The notes under the pieces were generated by a model, which had not been told where the DNA came from, ran no database searches, and saw nothing but the letters and a program-made list of their open reading frames with translations. A stretch of DNA of 35,897 nucleotides from Aquipuribacter hungaricus (GTDB lineage: Bacteria; Actinomycetota; Actinomycetes; Actinomycetales; JBBAYJ01), in assembly GCF_037860755.1 (NCBI RefSeq), contig NZ_JBBEOI010000014.1, forward strand, positions 1 to 35,897. Reading direction: 5' to 3'. Positions 1-7,914 of this stretch are shown here, piece by piece; positions within the stretch are counted from its first letter, which is position 1; the number at the start of each line of letters is the position of its first letter. A program made the position numbers and the translations under genes.

Positions 1-585
1 GCCCGCCCGCCCGCCGGGGCCGCCGCGCCCGCCGACGCCGCCCCGGAGGCCACCCCGGCCGCTGCCCCCGACCTCACCGCAGACCCCACCGCGGACCTGG
101 TGGCCGGCGACCCCGCGGGCCCGCTCGCGGGGATGCCCGGGCTGCTGGGCGTGGACCACGTCGGCGTCGCCGTGCCCGACCTCGAGGCCGCGGTGGAGTG
201 GCACACCCGGGTGCTGGGCCTCGTGGTCGTCCACCGCGAGACCAACGACGAGCAGCAGGTCGAGGAGGCCATGCTCGCCGCGCCCGGCTCGCCGCCCGGC
301 GCCGCCCAGGTGCAGCTGCTCGCCCCGACCGACCCGGGCTCGACGCTCGCCCGCTTCCTCACCAGGTCCGGCCCCGGCCTGCAGCAACTGGCCTACCGGG
401 TGCAGGACGTGGTCGCGGCCGCGGCGCACCTGCGGGCGCACGGGGTCCGGGTGCTGTCGGAGGAGCCGCGGCGCGGCACCGCGGGCAGCCTGGTCGTGTT
501 CGCCCACCCCAAGGACTGCGGCGGCGTCCTCGTGGAGCTCGTGCAGCCTGCGCGAGCACCGGACGGCACGGACGTCGGCGTCTAG
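1..585 (+). CDS. mce: Methylmalonyl-CoA epimerase, VOC superfamily (5' end probably outside window)
   Basis: Likely interconverts (2R)- and (2S)-methylmalonyl-CoA in propionyl-CoA/odd-chain catabolism, in the cytoplasm. From the ATG at 133 the protein reads like the family: an opening VDHVGVAVPDLEAAVEWH, then VQLLAP, GLQQLAYRV, a HPKDCGGVLVELVQP ending. Of the usual four metal ligands, the first His (DHVG), the Gln (VQLL) and the C-terminal Glu (VELV) are visible, but the usual third ligand, the His of GLHH, is Gln here; I recall this form from other actinobacterial members. The reading frame is open to base 1 with strong third-position G/C bias, encoding an Ala/Pro/Asp-rich stretch, so the gene probably starts upstream with a disordered extension. 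Internal starts at GTG 100 and ATG 133 are possible, but neither has a Shine-Dalgarno site or close -10. Function well supported; start unresolved. Confidence 0.85.
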   Translation, partial: ARPPAGAAAPADAAPEATPAAAPDLTADPTADLVAGDPAGPLAGMPGLLGVDHVGVAVPDLEAAVEWHTRVLGLVVVHRETNDEQQVEEAMLAAPGSPPGAAQVQLLAPTDPGSTLARFLTRSGPGLQQLAYRVQDVVAAAAHLRAHGVRVLSEEPRRGTAGSLVVFAHPKDCGGVLVELVQPARAPDGTDVGV

Positions 586-627
586 TCTCGGGACAGACCC
601 CGGCACCACCGACGAGGAGCCCCGCCT

Positions 628-1974
628 GTGAGCGACCCCAGTACCAGCCCGTTCGCCGTCGTCATGCGCGGGTACGACCGCGGCCAGGTGGAGGCACGCC
701 TCGGCCAGCTCGAGCGCTCCCTGCGCGAGGCGCGCTCCCGGGTGGAGGAGCTGGACGCCCGCTCCCTCGCCCAGGCCGGCGAGCTCGCCGAGGCCCAGCG
801 CCAGCTCCACGAGGGCGAGCGCCCGTCGTACTCCGGGCTGGGGTCGCGCATCGAGCAGCTGCTCCGCCTCGCGGAGGAGCAGTCGTCGGACATGGTCGCC
901 CAGGCCACCGAGCACGCCGAGGAGCTCCGGGCCCAGGCGCGCCTGGAGGTCGCCGAGCTGCGGGCCTCCACCGAGAACGCGCTCGCCGAGAGCCACGCGA
1001 CCCTGTCCCGGCAGGCGCAGGAGACCCTCGACGCCGCCCGCGACGACGCCGACCAGCTGCGCGCGGACGCCCAGCGCCGCGCCGACGAGCTGGTGCAGGA
1101 GGCCGAGCAGCACGTCGCCCGGATCCTGTCCGCCGCCGACCAGGACGCCGCCGAGCGCCGCTCGGGTGCCGACCGTGACGTCGCCCGGCTCCGCGCCACC
1201 GCCGAGCGCGAGGCGACCGAGGTCCGCGTCGGCGCCCAGCGCGACGCCGACGACGTCCGCTCCGCCGCCAAGCACGACGCCGACACCATGCGGGCCGAGG
1301 CGCAGACCCTGCTCGAGCGGGTCCGTGCCGAGACCGGGCAGCTGCGGGCGGACCTGGAGATGGAGCTCGCCCAGGCCCGCGAGGCGTCCGAGCGGGACGT
1401 CGCCGACCGGCACGACACCGCGGTGCAGACCGCGCAGGCCATGGTCAGGGACGCCGAGAACCGGGCGGCCGCCGCCGAGGACCGCGCCCGCAAGGCCGGC
1501 GAGGCCGCCGAGGTCACCCGCCGCAGCACGGACGAGCAGGCCAAGGCGCTGCTCGCCAACGCCCGCCGCAACGCCGACGAGGCCCTCGCCCAGGCGCGCC
1601 TGCACGCCGAGCGCGTGCTGTCCGAGGCACGCGCCGAGGCCGAGCGGACCCGCACGGGCGTCCAGCGCGAGGTCGACGACCTGGTCCGCCAGCGGGAGTC
1701 CGTCACCGGCCACCTCAACCAGCTGCGCACCCTGCTCGGCGGCGGCGGCGACGCCCCGGCGGCGATCGACCCGGCCGTCGGGCGCGGCGCGCTCACCGGC
1801 GGGCCCGCGGCGACCAGCGGTGCCGACGGCGGCAGCGGGACCGGCGGCGCGGGCGACGGCCGGACCGACGGGACGCTGCCCGGCGGCGACGACGTGGTCG
1901 ACGGCGAGCTGGTCGAGCACGACGAGCAGACCGCGCAGCACGACGGCGCGCCGGAGCCCGTCGAGCACCGCTGA
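628..1974 (+). CDS. DivIVA-domain, long coiled-coil cytoskeletal-type protein
   Basis: 448 residues. The N-terminus (FAVVMRGYDRGQVEARLGQL, about residues 9-28) matches the DivIVA/Wag31 membrane-curvature domain opening. Residues about 30-370 are an almost unbroken Ala/Glu/Arg/Gln-rich coiled coil with few helix breakers, and the last ~75 residues are a Gly/Asp/Thr-rich disordered tail. No signal peptide or membrane segment. Family knowledge: such proteins (DivIVA, Scy, FilP relatives) organise polar growth and division in actinobacteria; the long rod is more like the Scy/FilP accessory scaffolds than DivIVA itself, which is an inference from length and composition. GTG start chosen for the GAGGAG at 613-618. 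A -10-like TAGTCT (583-588) overlaps the stop codon of the preceding gene, suggesting its own promoter. Confidence 0.8.
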   Translation: MSDPSTSPFAVVMRGYDRGQVEARLGQLERSLREARSRVEELDARSLAQAGELAEAQRQLHEGERPSYSGLGSRIEQLLRLAEEQSSDMVAQATEHAEELRAQARLEVAELRASTENALAESHATLSRQAQETLDAARDDADQLRADAQRRADELVQEAEQHVARILSAADQDAAERRSGADRDVARLRATAEREATEVRVGAQRDADDVRSAAKHDADTMRAEAQTLLERVRAETGQLRADLEMELAQAREASERDVADRHDTAVQTAQAMVRDAENRAAAAEDRARKAGEAAEVTRRSTDEQAKALLANARRNADEALAQARLHAERVLSEARAEAERTRTGVQREVDDLVRQRESVTGHLNQLRTLLGGGGDAPAAIDPAVGRGALTGGPAATSGADGGSGTGGAGDGRTDGTLPGGDDVVDGELVEHDEQTAQHDGAPEPVEHR

Positions 1975-2016
1975 CGTGCGGGCCCGCCCGGGCCGGCACG
2001 TGGCTACCGTGACCCG

Positions 2017-3315
2017 GTGAGCACGCGGACCACCACCGGCCCGGGACCCGAGCCCGCCGCCGAGGGCCCGCGGCCGGCGACCGCCGCGACGCGGGAGCCT
2101 CCGGCCGTGCCCGACCGCCCGACCGGACCGGCTGCGACCGTCGGACCCGACGGACCCGACGGCCCTGATCGGGACGTCGACCCGGTCACGGCCGCCGGGG
2201 CGGACGAGCCGACCACCGGCCCATCGGCTCCCGCGGAGGGCACCCGCACGGCACCGGTCGTCACCGTCTCCTCCGGCGGGCGCCACCTGTCCCCGTTCGC
2301 CATCGGGTTCACCGGCGCGATGGGCGTGCTGCTCGCCGTCGGGCTCGTGCAGGCCGTCGTGCAGGCGGGGCAGATCGTCACCCTGGTCTTCGCGGCGCTC
2401 TTCCTCGCGCTCAGCCTGGACCCGTTCGTCACCTGGCTGCAGCGGCACGGGCTCCGGCGGGGCGCGGCGGTCGCGGTGACGTTCGGCCTGCTCGTGGTCC
2501 TCGTCGGCGGGTTCGTCGCCTCGGTGGCACCGCTCGTGCTGTCGGAGTCCAGCCAGCTGCTGCGGGTGACGCCGATCTACGTCCGCCGGCTCGAGCAGAC
2601 CGACCTGGCGCAGACCCTGGACACCCGCTTCGGCATCTTCGAGCGCATCAACACCGAGGTGGAGAACCGGCTGTCTTCCAGCTCGACCATCGACGCTCTC
2701 TTCGGCGGGGTGCTGGGCGCCGGGCGCGCCGTGGTCACCGGGGTGTTCTCGGTGCTGCTCGTCCTGGTCCTCACCCTGTACTTCCTGGCCTCCCTGCGCA
2801 GCATCACCTCCGGGGCCTACCGGCTGGTGCCCAGCAGCAGCCGCGAGCGCTGGCGCGAGATCGGCGACGAGGCGCAGCGCCGGGTGGGCGGCTACGTCCT
2901 CGGCCAGCTCGGCGTGGCCTCGCTCAACGGCGTGCTCGCGTTCCTCGTCATGACCGTGCTCGAGGTCCGGTACTCCGTCGCGCTCGCCTTCGCCGTCGGT
3001 GTCTGCGGGCTCATCCCGCTCGTCGGCGCCACCATCGGCGCCGTCCTCGCCTGCACCGTCGCGGCCCTCGGCGAGGGGAGCGACGGGATCGCGCTCGCCG
3101 TCTGGTTCCTCGTCTACCAGCAGGTCGAGAACTACGTGATCCTGCCGCGGATCATGTCCCGGACGGTGGCGGTGCCGAGCACGCTCGCGGTCGTGGCCGC
3201 GCTGCTCGGGGGCTCGCTGCTCGGCCTCATCGGCGCGCTCGTGGCGATCCCGCTCGCGGCCACCGTCCTGCTCGTGGTCCAGCGGGTGGTCTACCCGCGC
3301 CAGGAGCGTGCCTGA
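2017..3315 (+). CDS. AI-2E family transporter (PerM/YdiK-type membrane protein)
   Basis: 432 residues. About 87 N-terminal residues are Pro/Gly/Asp/Ala-rich and disordered, with a repeated GPDGPD stretch; then follow roughly seven or eight hydrophobic segments, starting SPFAIGFTGAMGVLLAVGLV, with the paired segments near the N-terminus (LFLALSLDPFVTWLQRHG) and the C-terminal block containing YQQVENYVILPRIM typical of the AI-2 exporter/PerM family (PF01594). Substrates of this family are varied (autoinducer-2 in TqsA, Na+/H+ exchange in some others), so no substrate is assigned. The start is GTG 2017: a -10-like TACCGT at 2005-2010 ends exactly six bases upstream and no Shine-Dalgarno is present, pointing to a leaderless mRNA. 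The long cytosolic N-terminal tail is not usual for the family. Confidence 0.85.
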   Translation: MSTRTTTGPGPEPAAEGPRPATAATREPPAVPDRPTGPAATVGPDGPDGPDRDVDPVTAAGADEPTTGPSAPAEGTRTAPVVTVSSGGRHLSPFAIGFTGAMGVLLAVGLVQAVVQAGQIVTLVFAALFLALSLDPFVTWLQRHGLRRGAAVAVTFGLLVVLVGGFVASVAPLVLSESSQLLRVTPIYVRRLEQTDLAQTLDTRFGIFERINTEVENRLSSSSTIDALFGGVLGAGRAVVTGVFSVLLVLVLTLYFLASLRSITSGAYRLVPSSSRERWREIGDEAQRRVGGYVLGQLGVASLNGVLAFLVMTVLEVRYSVALAFAVGVCGLIPLVGATIGAVLACTVAALGEGSDGIALAVWFLVYQQVENYVILPRIMSRTVAVPSTLAVVAALLGGSLLGLIGALVAIPLAATVLLVVQRVVYPRQERA

Positions 3316-3333
3316 GCGTGCGCGCCCCGGTCA

Positions 3334-3390
3334 CGGTCCGGTAGCGGTCCGCCCCGCCACCGTGGTGGTACGCCCCGTGTGCGCTATACA
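3334..3390 (+). promoter_or_regulatory. Candidate promoter and operator for the leader ORF-cstA operon
   Basis: TATACA at 3385-3390 is the best -10 hexamer in this gap; the -35 region (around 3362-3367) is weak. Just upstream lies a direct repeat of CGGTCCG at 3334-3340 and 3345-3351, spaced exactly 11 bases, and CCACC-GT-GGTGG at 3357-3368 overlaps the -35 area. Two direct repeats one helical turn apart next to a weak -35 are typical of response-regulator activation. Predicted start of transcription is near 3397, giving a leader of about 120 bases before cstA. Seen: the repeats; inferred: the regulation. Confidence 0.4.
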
Positions 3391-3448
3391 TCCCGGGAGG
3401 CTGGCGCCGCCGCGACCGGGGACGCCGCTGCGACGAAGGAGTCGACGC

Positions 3449-3520
3449 ATGCCCCACCGGCCCAGCGCCCACCACAGCGCCCCGCCCCCTGTCCCCACCC
3501 TCCCCGGGAGCCCCGCATGA
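3449..3520 (+). CDS. 23-residue proline/histidine-rich leader peptide upstream of cstA
   Basis: Short ORF in the cstA leader, beginning MPHRPSAHHS and containing APPPVPTLPG. It has a better Shine-Dalgarno (GAAGGAG, 3435-3441, eight bases before ATG 3449) than most genes in the window. Its TGA (3518-3520) overlaps the cstA ATG (3517-3519) as ATGA, so cstA translation is probably coupled to it. The PPP run is a known class of ribosome-slowing motif (relieved by EF-P), so it could act as a translational attenuator sensing proline or ribosome state; this is inference. The alternative is a non-coding leader in which the frame is chance, but the strong SD plus exact overlap argue against that. Confidence 0.5.
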   Translation: MPHRPSAHHSAPPPVPTLPGSPA

Positions 3521-5721
3521 GCACCGTCTCCGGCGACCGTCCGTCGCCCCGGTCCGACACCGGCATCCCCGCGCCGCCCGCGTCGCGGCGCAGCCCGCTC
3601 CAGGTCGCCGTCTGGGTGGCCGTCGCCGTCCTCGGCGGCGTCGCCTGGACCGTCCTGGCGCTGTCGCGCGGGGAGGAGGTGTCAGCCCTGTGGGTCCTGT
3701 TCGCGGCGCTGGCCTCCTACGCCATCGCCTACCGCTTCTACAGCCGCTTCATCGCCTACCGCGTCCTGCTCGTCGACGACACCCGCGCCACCCCGGCCGA
3801 GCGCCTGGACAACGGGGTCGACTACGAGGTGACCGACCGGCGCGTCCTGTTCGGCCACCACTTCGCCGCGATCGCCGGCGCCGGCCCGCTGGTCGGGCCC
3901 GTGCTCGCCGCGCAGATGGGCTACCTGCCGGGCACGATCTGGATCGTCGTCGGCGTCATCTTCGCCGGCGCCGTGCAGGACATGGTCGTCATGTTCTTCT
4001 CGATGCGCCGCAACGGGAAGAGCCTCGGCCAGATGGTCCGCGAGGAGATCGGGCCCGTGGGCGGCGTCGCGGCCCTCATCGCCGTGTTCGCCATCATGAT
4101 CATCATCCTGGCGGTGCTCGCGCTCATCGTCGTCAACGCCCTCGCCGAGTCCCCCTGGGGCGTCTTCTCCATCGCGCTCACCATCCCGATCGCCCTGTTC
4201 ATGGGCGTGTACCTGCGGGTCATCCGGCCCGGGCGGGTCATGGAGGCCACCGCCATCGGCGTCGTCCTGCTGCTGCTGGCCATCGTCGGCGGCGGGTACG
4301 TCGAGGCCTCGGGCCTGGCCGACGCGCTGACCCTGAGCAAGGAGACCCTGGTCGTCGCGCTCGTCGTGTACGGCTTCGTCGCCTCGGTCCTGCCGGTGTG
4401 GATGCTGCTCACGCCGCGCGACTACCTGTCGACGTTCATGAAGATCGGCGTCATCGTCCTGCTCGCCCTGGCCCTGCTGCTCGCCCGCCCGGTCCTGGCC
4501 AACGACGCCGTCAGCCAGTTCGCGATCGAGGGCAACGGGCCCGTCTTCGCCGGCTCGCTGTTCCCGTTCGTCTTCATCACCATCGCCTGCGGCGCCCTGT
4601 CCGGCTTCCACGCGCTCATCAGCTCGGGCACGACGCCCAAGATGATCGCCAAGGAGAGCCAGGTCCGGTTCATCGGCTACGGCGGCATGCTCATGGAGAG
4701 CTTCGTCGCCATCAGCGCCCTCATCGCCGCCTCGGTCATCGACCAGGGCCTGTACTTCGCCATCAACTCCCCCGCCGGCGCGACGGGCGGCACGCCGGAG
4801 TCCGCGGCCGCGTTCGTCCAGGGCCTCGGCTTCGACACCTCCGCAGCGCAGATCTCGGCCGAGGCGGCCGCGGTCGAGGAGGACCTGGTCTCCCGGACCG
4901 GCGGCGCCCCGACCCTGGCGCTCGGCATCTCGCAGATCTTCGCCAGCGCGTTCGGCGGCGGCCTGCAGGCGTTCTGGTACCACTTCGCGATCATGTTCGA
5001 GGCGCTGTTCATCCTCACCGCCGTCGACGCCGGGACCCGCGTCGGCCGCTTCATGCTCCAGGACACGGTCGGCAACGTGTGGAAGAAGTTCGGCGACCTG
5101 TCGTGGCGACCGGCCAACTACCTGGCCAGCGCCGTGGTCGTGGGCGCGTGGGGGTACTTCCTCTACGTCGGCGTCACCGACCCCCTCGGCGGCATCAACC
5201 AGCTCTTCCCGCTGTTCGGCATCGCCAACCAGCTGCTCGCCGCCATCGCCCTCACGCTGTGCGTCACGCTGATGATCAAGCACGGCAAGGTGCGCTGGGC
5301 CTGGGTGCCCGGCATCCCGCTGGTCTGGGACCTCGTCGTCACCATGACGGCCAGCTACCAGAAGGTGTTCAGCGACGTCCCGGCCATCGGCTACTTCGCC
5401 CAGCGGGCCCGGTACGCCGACGCGCTCGAGGCCGGCGAGGTCCTGCCGCCGGCCGCCGACGCGGGCCAGATGCAGCAGATCGTCACCAACTCCACGACGA
5501 ACGGCGTCCTGCAGTCGGTGTTCGCGCTGCTCGTGCTCGTCGTCGTCGCCAACGCCGTGGTGACGATCGTCAAGGCGCTCCGGCAGGGCAGCCTGGCCAC
5601 CACGGAGGTCCCGCACACGCCGAGCCGCATCGTCGAGCCGGCCGGGCTGTTCGCCACGCCCGAGGAGAAGGCCGCCATCGCCGCGCACGAGGACCGGCTG
5701 GTCAGCGGGGGCCAGCAGTGA
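3517..5721 (+). CDS. cstA: Carbon starvation protein CstA (pyruvate/peptide transporter family)
   Basis: 734 residues, close to E. coli CstA (701). After a ~25-residue polar tail there are many membrane segments. The conserved core GHHFAAIAGAGPLVGPVLAA, followed by QMGYLPGTIWI and a QDMVVMFFSMRRNGKS loop, is diagnostic, as is the CGALSGFHALISSGTTPK segment. Family members CstA and BtsT import pyruvate, and CstA has been linked to peptide use during carbon starvation. The ATG at 3517 is preceded by GGGAG at 3506-3510 and overlaps the leader ORF stop; the frame is open upstream to a GTG at 3379, but that lies in the promoter. The downstream ybdD-like gene overlaps its stop codon as GTGA, the classic cstA-ybdD / btsT-yjiX pairing. 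Strong family call; substrate inferred. Confidence 0.95.
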   Translation: MSTVSGDRPSPRSDTGIPAPPASRRSPLQVAVWVAVAVLGGVAWTVLALSRGEEVSALWVLFAALASYAIAYRFYSRFIAYRVLLVDDTRATPAERLDNGVDYEVTDRRVLFGHHFAAIAGAGPLVGPVLAAQMGYLPGTIWIVVGVIFAGAVQDMVVMFFSMRRNGKSLGQMVREEIGPVGGVAALIAVFAIMIIILAVLALIVVNALAESPWGVFSIALTIPIALFMGVYLRVIRPGRVMEATAIGVVLLLLAIVGGGYVEASGLADALTLSKETLVVALVVYGFVASVLPVWMLLTPRDYLSTFMKIGVIVLLALALLLARPVLANDAVSQFAIEGNGPVFAGSLFPFVFITIACGALSGFHALISSGTTPKMIAKESQVRFIGYGGMLMESFVAISALIAASVIDQGLYFAINSPAGATGGTPESAAAFVQGLGFDTSAAQISAEAAAVEEDLVSRTGGAPTLALGISQIFASAFGGGLQAFWYHFAIMFEALFILTAVDAGTRVGRFMLQDTVGNVWKKFGDLSWRPANYLASAVVVGAWGYFLYVGVTDPLGGINQLFPLFGIANQLLAAIALTLCVTLMIKHGKVRWAWVPGIPLVWDLVVTMTASYQKVFSDVPAIGYFAQRARYADALEAGEVLPPAADAGQMQQIVTNSTTNGVLQSVFALLVLVVVANAVVTIVKALRQGSLATTEVPHTPSRIVEPAGLFATPEEKAAIAAHEDRLVSGGQQ

Positions 5722-5975
5722 CCGTGCCGCAGGCCCGCACCCCCTGGACGCAGGCGCCGGCGGGTCACGAGCCCGCCGTGCCGGCGCTGCCCGGGCTGCT
5801 CGCCCGGGGCTGGCGGGGGCTGGTCTGGTACCTGCGCGCGGTCACCGGCGAGGACCGGTGGGACGCCCACGTCCGCGAGTGCGCCGCCCACGGGCACCCC
5901 GCCGGGACGCGGCGGGAGTTCGAGCGGCAGCGCCAGGACCGGGCGGAGGGCGCGGCGGTCGACCGCTGCTGCTGA
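5718..5975 (+). CDS. YbdD/YjiX family small protein, partner of CstA
   Basis: 85 residues from GTG 5718, which overlaps the cstA stop by four bases (GTGA). The C-terminal half carries the family pattern: a WYLRAVTGEDRWDAHV segment, then HGHPAGTRREFERQRQD and the terminal Cys-Cys (DRCC). E. coli YbdD and YjiX are about 65 residues and end the same way; the extra ~20 N-terminal residues here (Pro/Ala-rich) are an extension. YbdD/YjiX are required with CstA/BtsT for pyruvate uptake in enterobacteria, so the two products probably form one transport system. A GTG at 5724 is an alternative start. The gene ends just before a strong hairpin. Confidence 0.85.
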   Translation: MTVPQARTPWTQAPAGHEPAVPALPGLLARGWRGLVWYLRAVTGEDRWDAHVRECAAHGHPAGTRREFERQRQDRAEGAAVDRCC

Positions 5976-5995
5976 CACCACCGCACCGTCCCGAC

Positions 5996-6045
5996 CAGGG
6001 CCGGGGCCGGCCGCACCCGTCGAGGGTCCGTCGGCCCCGGCCCTG
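5996..6045. terminator. Hairpin terminator between convergent ybdD-like gene and hydrolase
   Basis: Perfect 14-base inverted repeat, CAGGGCCGGGGCCG (5996-6009) and its complement (6032-6045), with a 22-base loop. It lies 20 bases after the ybdD-like stop and 22 bases beyond the stop of the opposing hydrolase, so it can serve both strands. There is no U-tract, as is common for actinobacterial terminators. Confidence 0.65.
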
Positions 6046-6066
6046 TCGCGTCGGGGGCCGGGGTGC

Positions 6067-6855
6067 TCAGCCGATCCGCGTGGTCACGCGCTCGTAGGGC
6101 CCGTCCCACGTGGTCGGCAGCGGGTGGGCGCCCGGCGCGGCGGCTTCGACCACGTGATCGAGGACGGTCCGGACGTGGCTCTCGCCGACGACCAGGTGCT
6201 TGGCGCCCACGAGCGGCACGACCCGCGCCTGCGGCACCAGCGAGAAGCGCTCGACGGCCTCCGGCGGGCGCAGGTAGTCGTCGTGCTCGGGCACCAGCGC
6301 CGTCACGGGCCGGCCGTCGGCGGCCCACCAGCGCAGGTCGTCGTCGCCGGTGTACCGCAGCGGCGGGGACAGCAGCACGAGCTGGGTGACGAGCGGGTCG
6401 CGGGCGTGCAGCAGCGACAGGTCCGTGCCGAACGACCAGCCCAGCACGGTGACCGCGGGCAGGCCGTGGTCCTCGACGAAGGCGAGCGCCGCGGTGACGT
6501 CGTGCCGCTCCGCGTCACCGGCGTCGAAGGTGCCCTCCGACGTACCGCGCGGGCTGGTGACGCCTCGCAGGTTGAAGCGGAGCACGGCGAGGTCGGCCAG
6601 TGCGGGCAGCCGCTGCGACGCCTTGAGCAGGACGTGGGAGTCCATGTAGCCGCCGTGCGTGGGCAGGGGGTGCAGGCACACGAGCGTGGCGACGGGGTCG
6701 CGGTCGGCGGGCAGCGCGAGCTCCCCGACCAGGCGCAGGCCGTCCGGGGTGTGCAGCTCGACGTCCTCGCGGCGGGCGGGCAGCCGTACGGCGGGGCCGA
6801 GCTCGACGGGACCCTGGGCGGGGACCACCTGCTGGCTGAGGGAGGGCGGGACCAC
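6067..6855 (-). CDS. Alpha/beta hydrolase (dienelactone-hydrolase/esterase-like)
   Basis: 262 residues. Seen: oxyanion-loop region CLHPLPTHGG (about 60-69), nucleophile elbow GWSFG with Ser141, acid in PEHDDYL (Asp192 or 193) and catalytic His220 in GAKHLVVGE; the order and spacing fit a complete serine hydrolase. No signal peptide, so cytoplasmic. Substrate unknown; the MDSHVLLKASQRLP segment after the HG motif resembles alpha/beta hydrolases of the short OsmC-like/dienelactone type rather than lipases. GTG 6855 is chosen because TAGCGT (complement of 6862-6867) ends six bases upstream with no Shine-Dalgarno, i.e. a likely leaderless start. Monocistronic, convergent with the cstA operon. Confidence 0.85.
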   Translation of the reverse strand: MVPPSLSQQVVPAQGPVELGPAVRLPARREDVELHTPDGLRLVGELALPADRDPVATLVCLHPLPTHGGYMDSHVLLKASQRLPALADLAVLRFNLRGVTSPRGTSEGTFDAGDAERHDVTAALAFVEDHGLPAVTVLGWSFGTDLSLLHARDPLVTQLVLLSPPLRYTGDDDLRWWAADGRPVTALVPEHDDYLRPPEAVERFSLVPQARVVPLVGAKHLVVGESHVRTVLDHVVEAAAPGAHPLPTTWDGPYERVTTRIG

Positions 6856-6898
6856 GGCGCCACGCTAGCCGCCGGGGTGCGGGACGAAGGCTCAGCCC

Positions 6899-7144
6899 CT
6901 AGCGGCGGTCGCGCTCCTGCTCGAGGAAGAACGTGACCGCGACCACCGGGGAGACCACCAGGAGCAGCTGCAGCCAGGACGGACCGTCGAGGAGGCTCAC
7001 CGCCCCTCCCAGGACGGCTGCCACAGCGACGAAGGGCAGGGTCCGCCACATCGCCCTCAGGGTGTGACGTGCGCCCGGTCGGGGTCTGTCGTCGACGAGA
7101 CCCAGGAACGTCGCGACGCGCCGCCGACGCGCCGGGTCAGCCAT
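6899..7144 (-). CDS. Small two-helix membrane protein, function unknown
   Basis: 81 residues: a basic N-terminal half (MADPARRRRVATFLGLVDDR) followed by two hydrophobic segments, roughly residues 36-50 and 57-74, and a charged tail ending EQERDRR. I do not recognise a family. Support for being real comes from the initiation site: ATG 7144 has TAGGGT (complement of 7151-7156) ending exactly six bases upstream, the same leaderless layout as its neighbours. The hydrolase gene follows 43 bases downstream on the same strand but has its own promoter-like hexamer. Confidence 0.6.
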   Translation of the reverse strand: MADPARRRRVATFLGLVDDRPRPGARHTLRAMWRTLPFVAVAAVLGGAVSLLDGPSWLQLLLVVSPVVAVTFFLEQERDRR

Positions 7145-7178
7145 GCGGTGACCCTAGGGCGCCGCGGTCGTCGGGACC

Positions 7179-7748
7179 TCAGGCGTCGGTCAGCGCGCGA
7201 CCACGGTCGCCGGCCGGACGGCGGCGCGGGTAGAGCAGCTCCAGCGCCTCGCACACGACGAGCATGTCGCCGGTGAAGCTGCGCCCGGCCGCGGTGAGCT
7301 CCTCGGCGAAGACCCGCCGGTGGTTCTCTCTCCAGTGCGCCAGGGAGAGGTCGCCCTCGCCCTCGGCCCGGGCGTGCTCCTCCCCCACCTCGGAGAACGG
7401 CACGACGTCGACCGCGACGGTGCGCACGAGCGCCCGAGGACGACCCGCACCGTCGAGGACGATGGAGAGCTCACCGGGCCGGGGCAGCTGCTGACCTTCG
7501 ACCTCGTACGGCCAGCGGGCGCCGGACGTCGCGGTCTTCGTCCCGTCGAGCACGAGGGCCAGCAGCTCGTCGGCCTCCTCGGGGGTCCCGCCGAAGGCCC
7601 ACGCGGGCGGCGGCACGACGGCCGCCGACGTCAGGCCCGTCACGACCGCGAGCCGGCCCAGACCGGCGCTGCTGCGCGCCGTCTCCCAGAAGCGCACGAT
7701 CGCGCTGTCGCCGCCCGTCGTCCCCGCGGCGAGCTCCTCGGCATCCAC
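7179..7748 (-). CDS. ASCH domain-containing protein
   Basis: 189 residues. The ASCH pattern is clear: WAFGGTPEEADELLALVLDG then TKTATSG, a LPRPGELSIVLDGAGRPRAL strand pair, VVPFSEVGEEHARAEGEGD and SLAHWRENHRRVFAEE. ASCH domains have a PUA-like fold and are thought to bind RNA; E. coli YqfB, a member, is an N4-acetylcytidine amidohydrolase. Whether this protein has that activity is not clear from sequence. Soluble, cytoplasmic. GTG 7748 is chosen because CAGACT (complement of 7755-7760) ends six bases upstream. The ~60 residues before the core are more variable and may be a separate helical cap. Confidence 0.85.
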   Translation of the reverse strand: MDAEELAAGTTGGDSAIVRFWETARSSAGLGRLAVVTGLTSAAVVPPPAWAFGGTPEEADELLALVLDGTKTATSGARWPYEVEGQQLPRPGELSIVLDGAGRPRALVRTVAVDVVPFSEVGEEHARAEGEGDLSLAHWRENHRRVFAEELTAAGRSFTGDMLVVCEALELLYPRRRPAGDRGRALTDA

Positions 7749-7914
7749 GCCGTCAGTCTGCCCTCCGGCCGCCCGCCGACGAGGGACCGGTCGTGAGTGG
7801 CGGGCGTCCTCCCGGGCCCGGCGGCGACCGCGGCGAGGGCGTCGGGTCGACGGTCCCCCAGCGACGTGCGTCGATCACCGACGCTGCCGTCCCCGCCCGA
7901 CCTACGGTGGCACC

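Noticed and set aside
3682-5688. 668-codon open frame on the minus strand across cstA
   Set aside because: Antisense shadow of the GC-rich cstA gene: composition is His/Asp/Arg/Gln-rich nonsense and no initiation signals exist, whereas cstA is certain.
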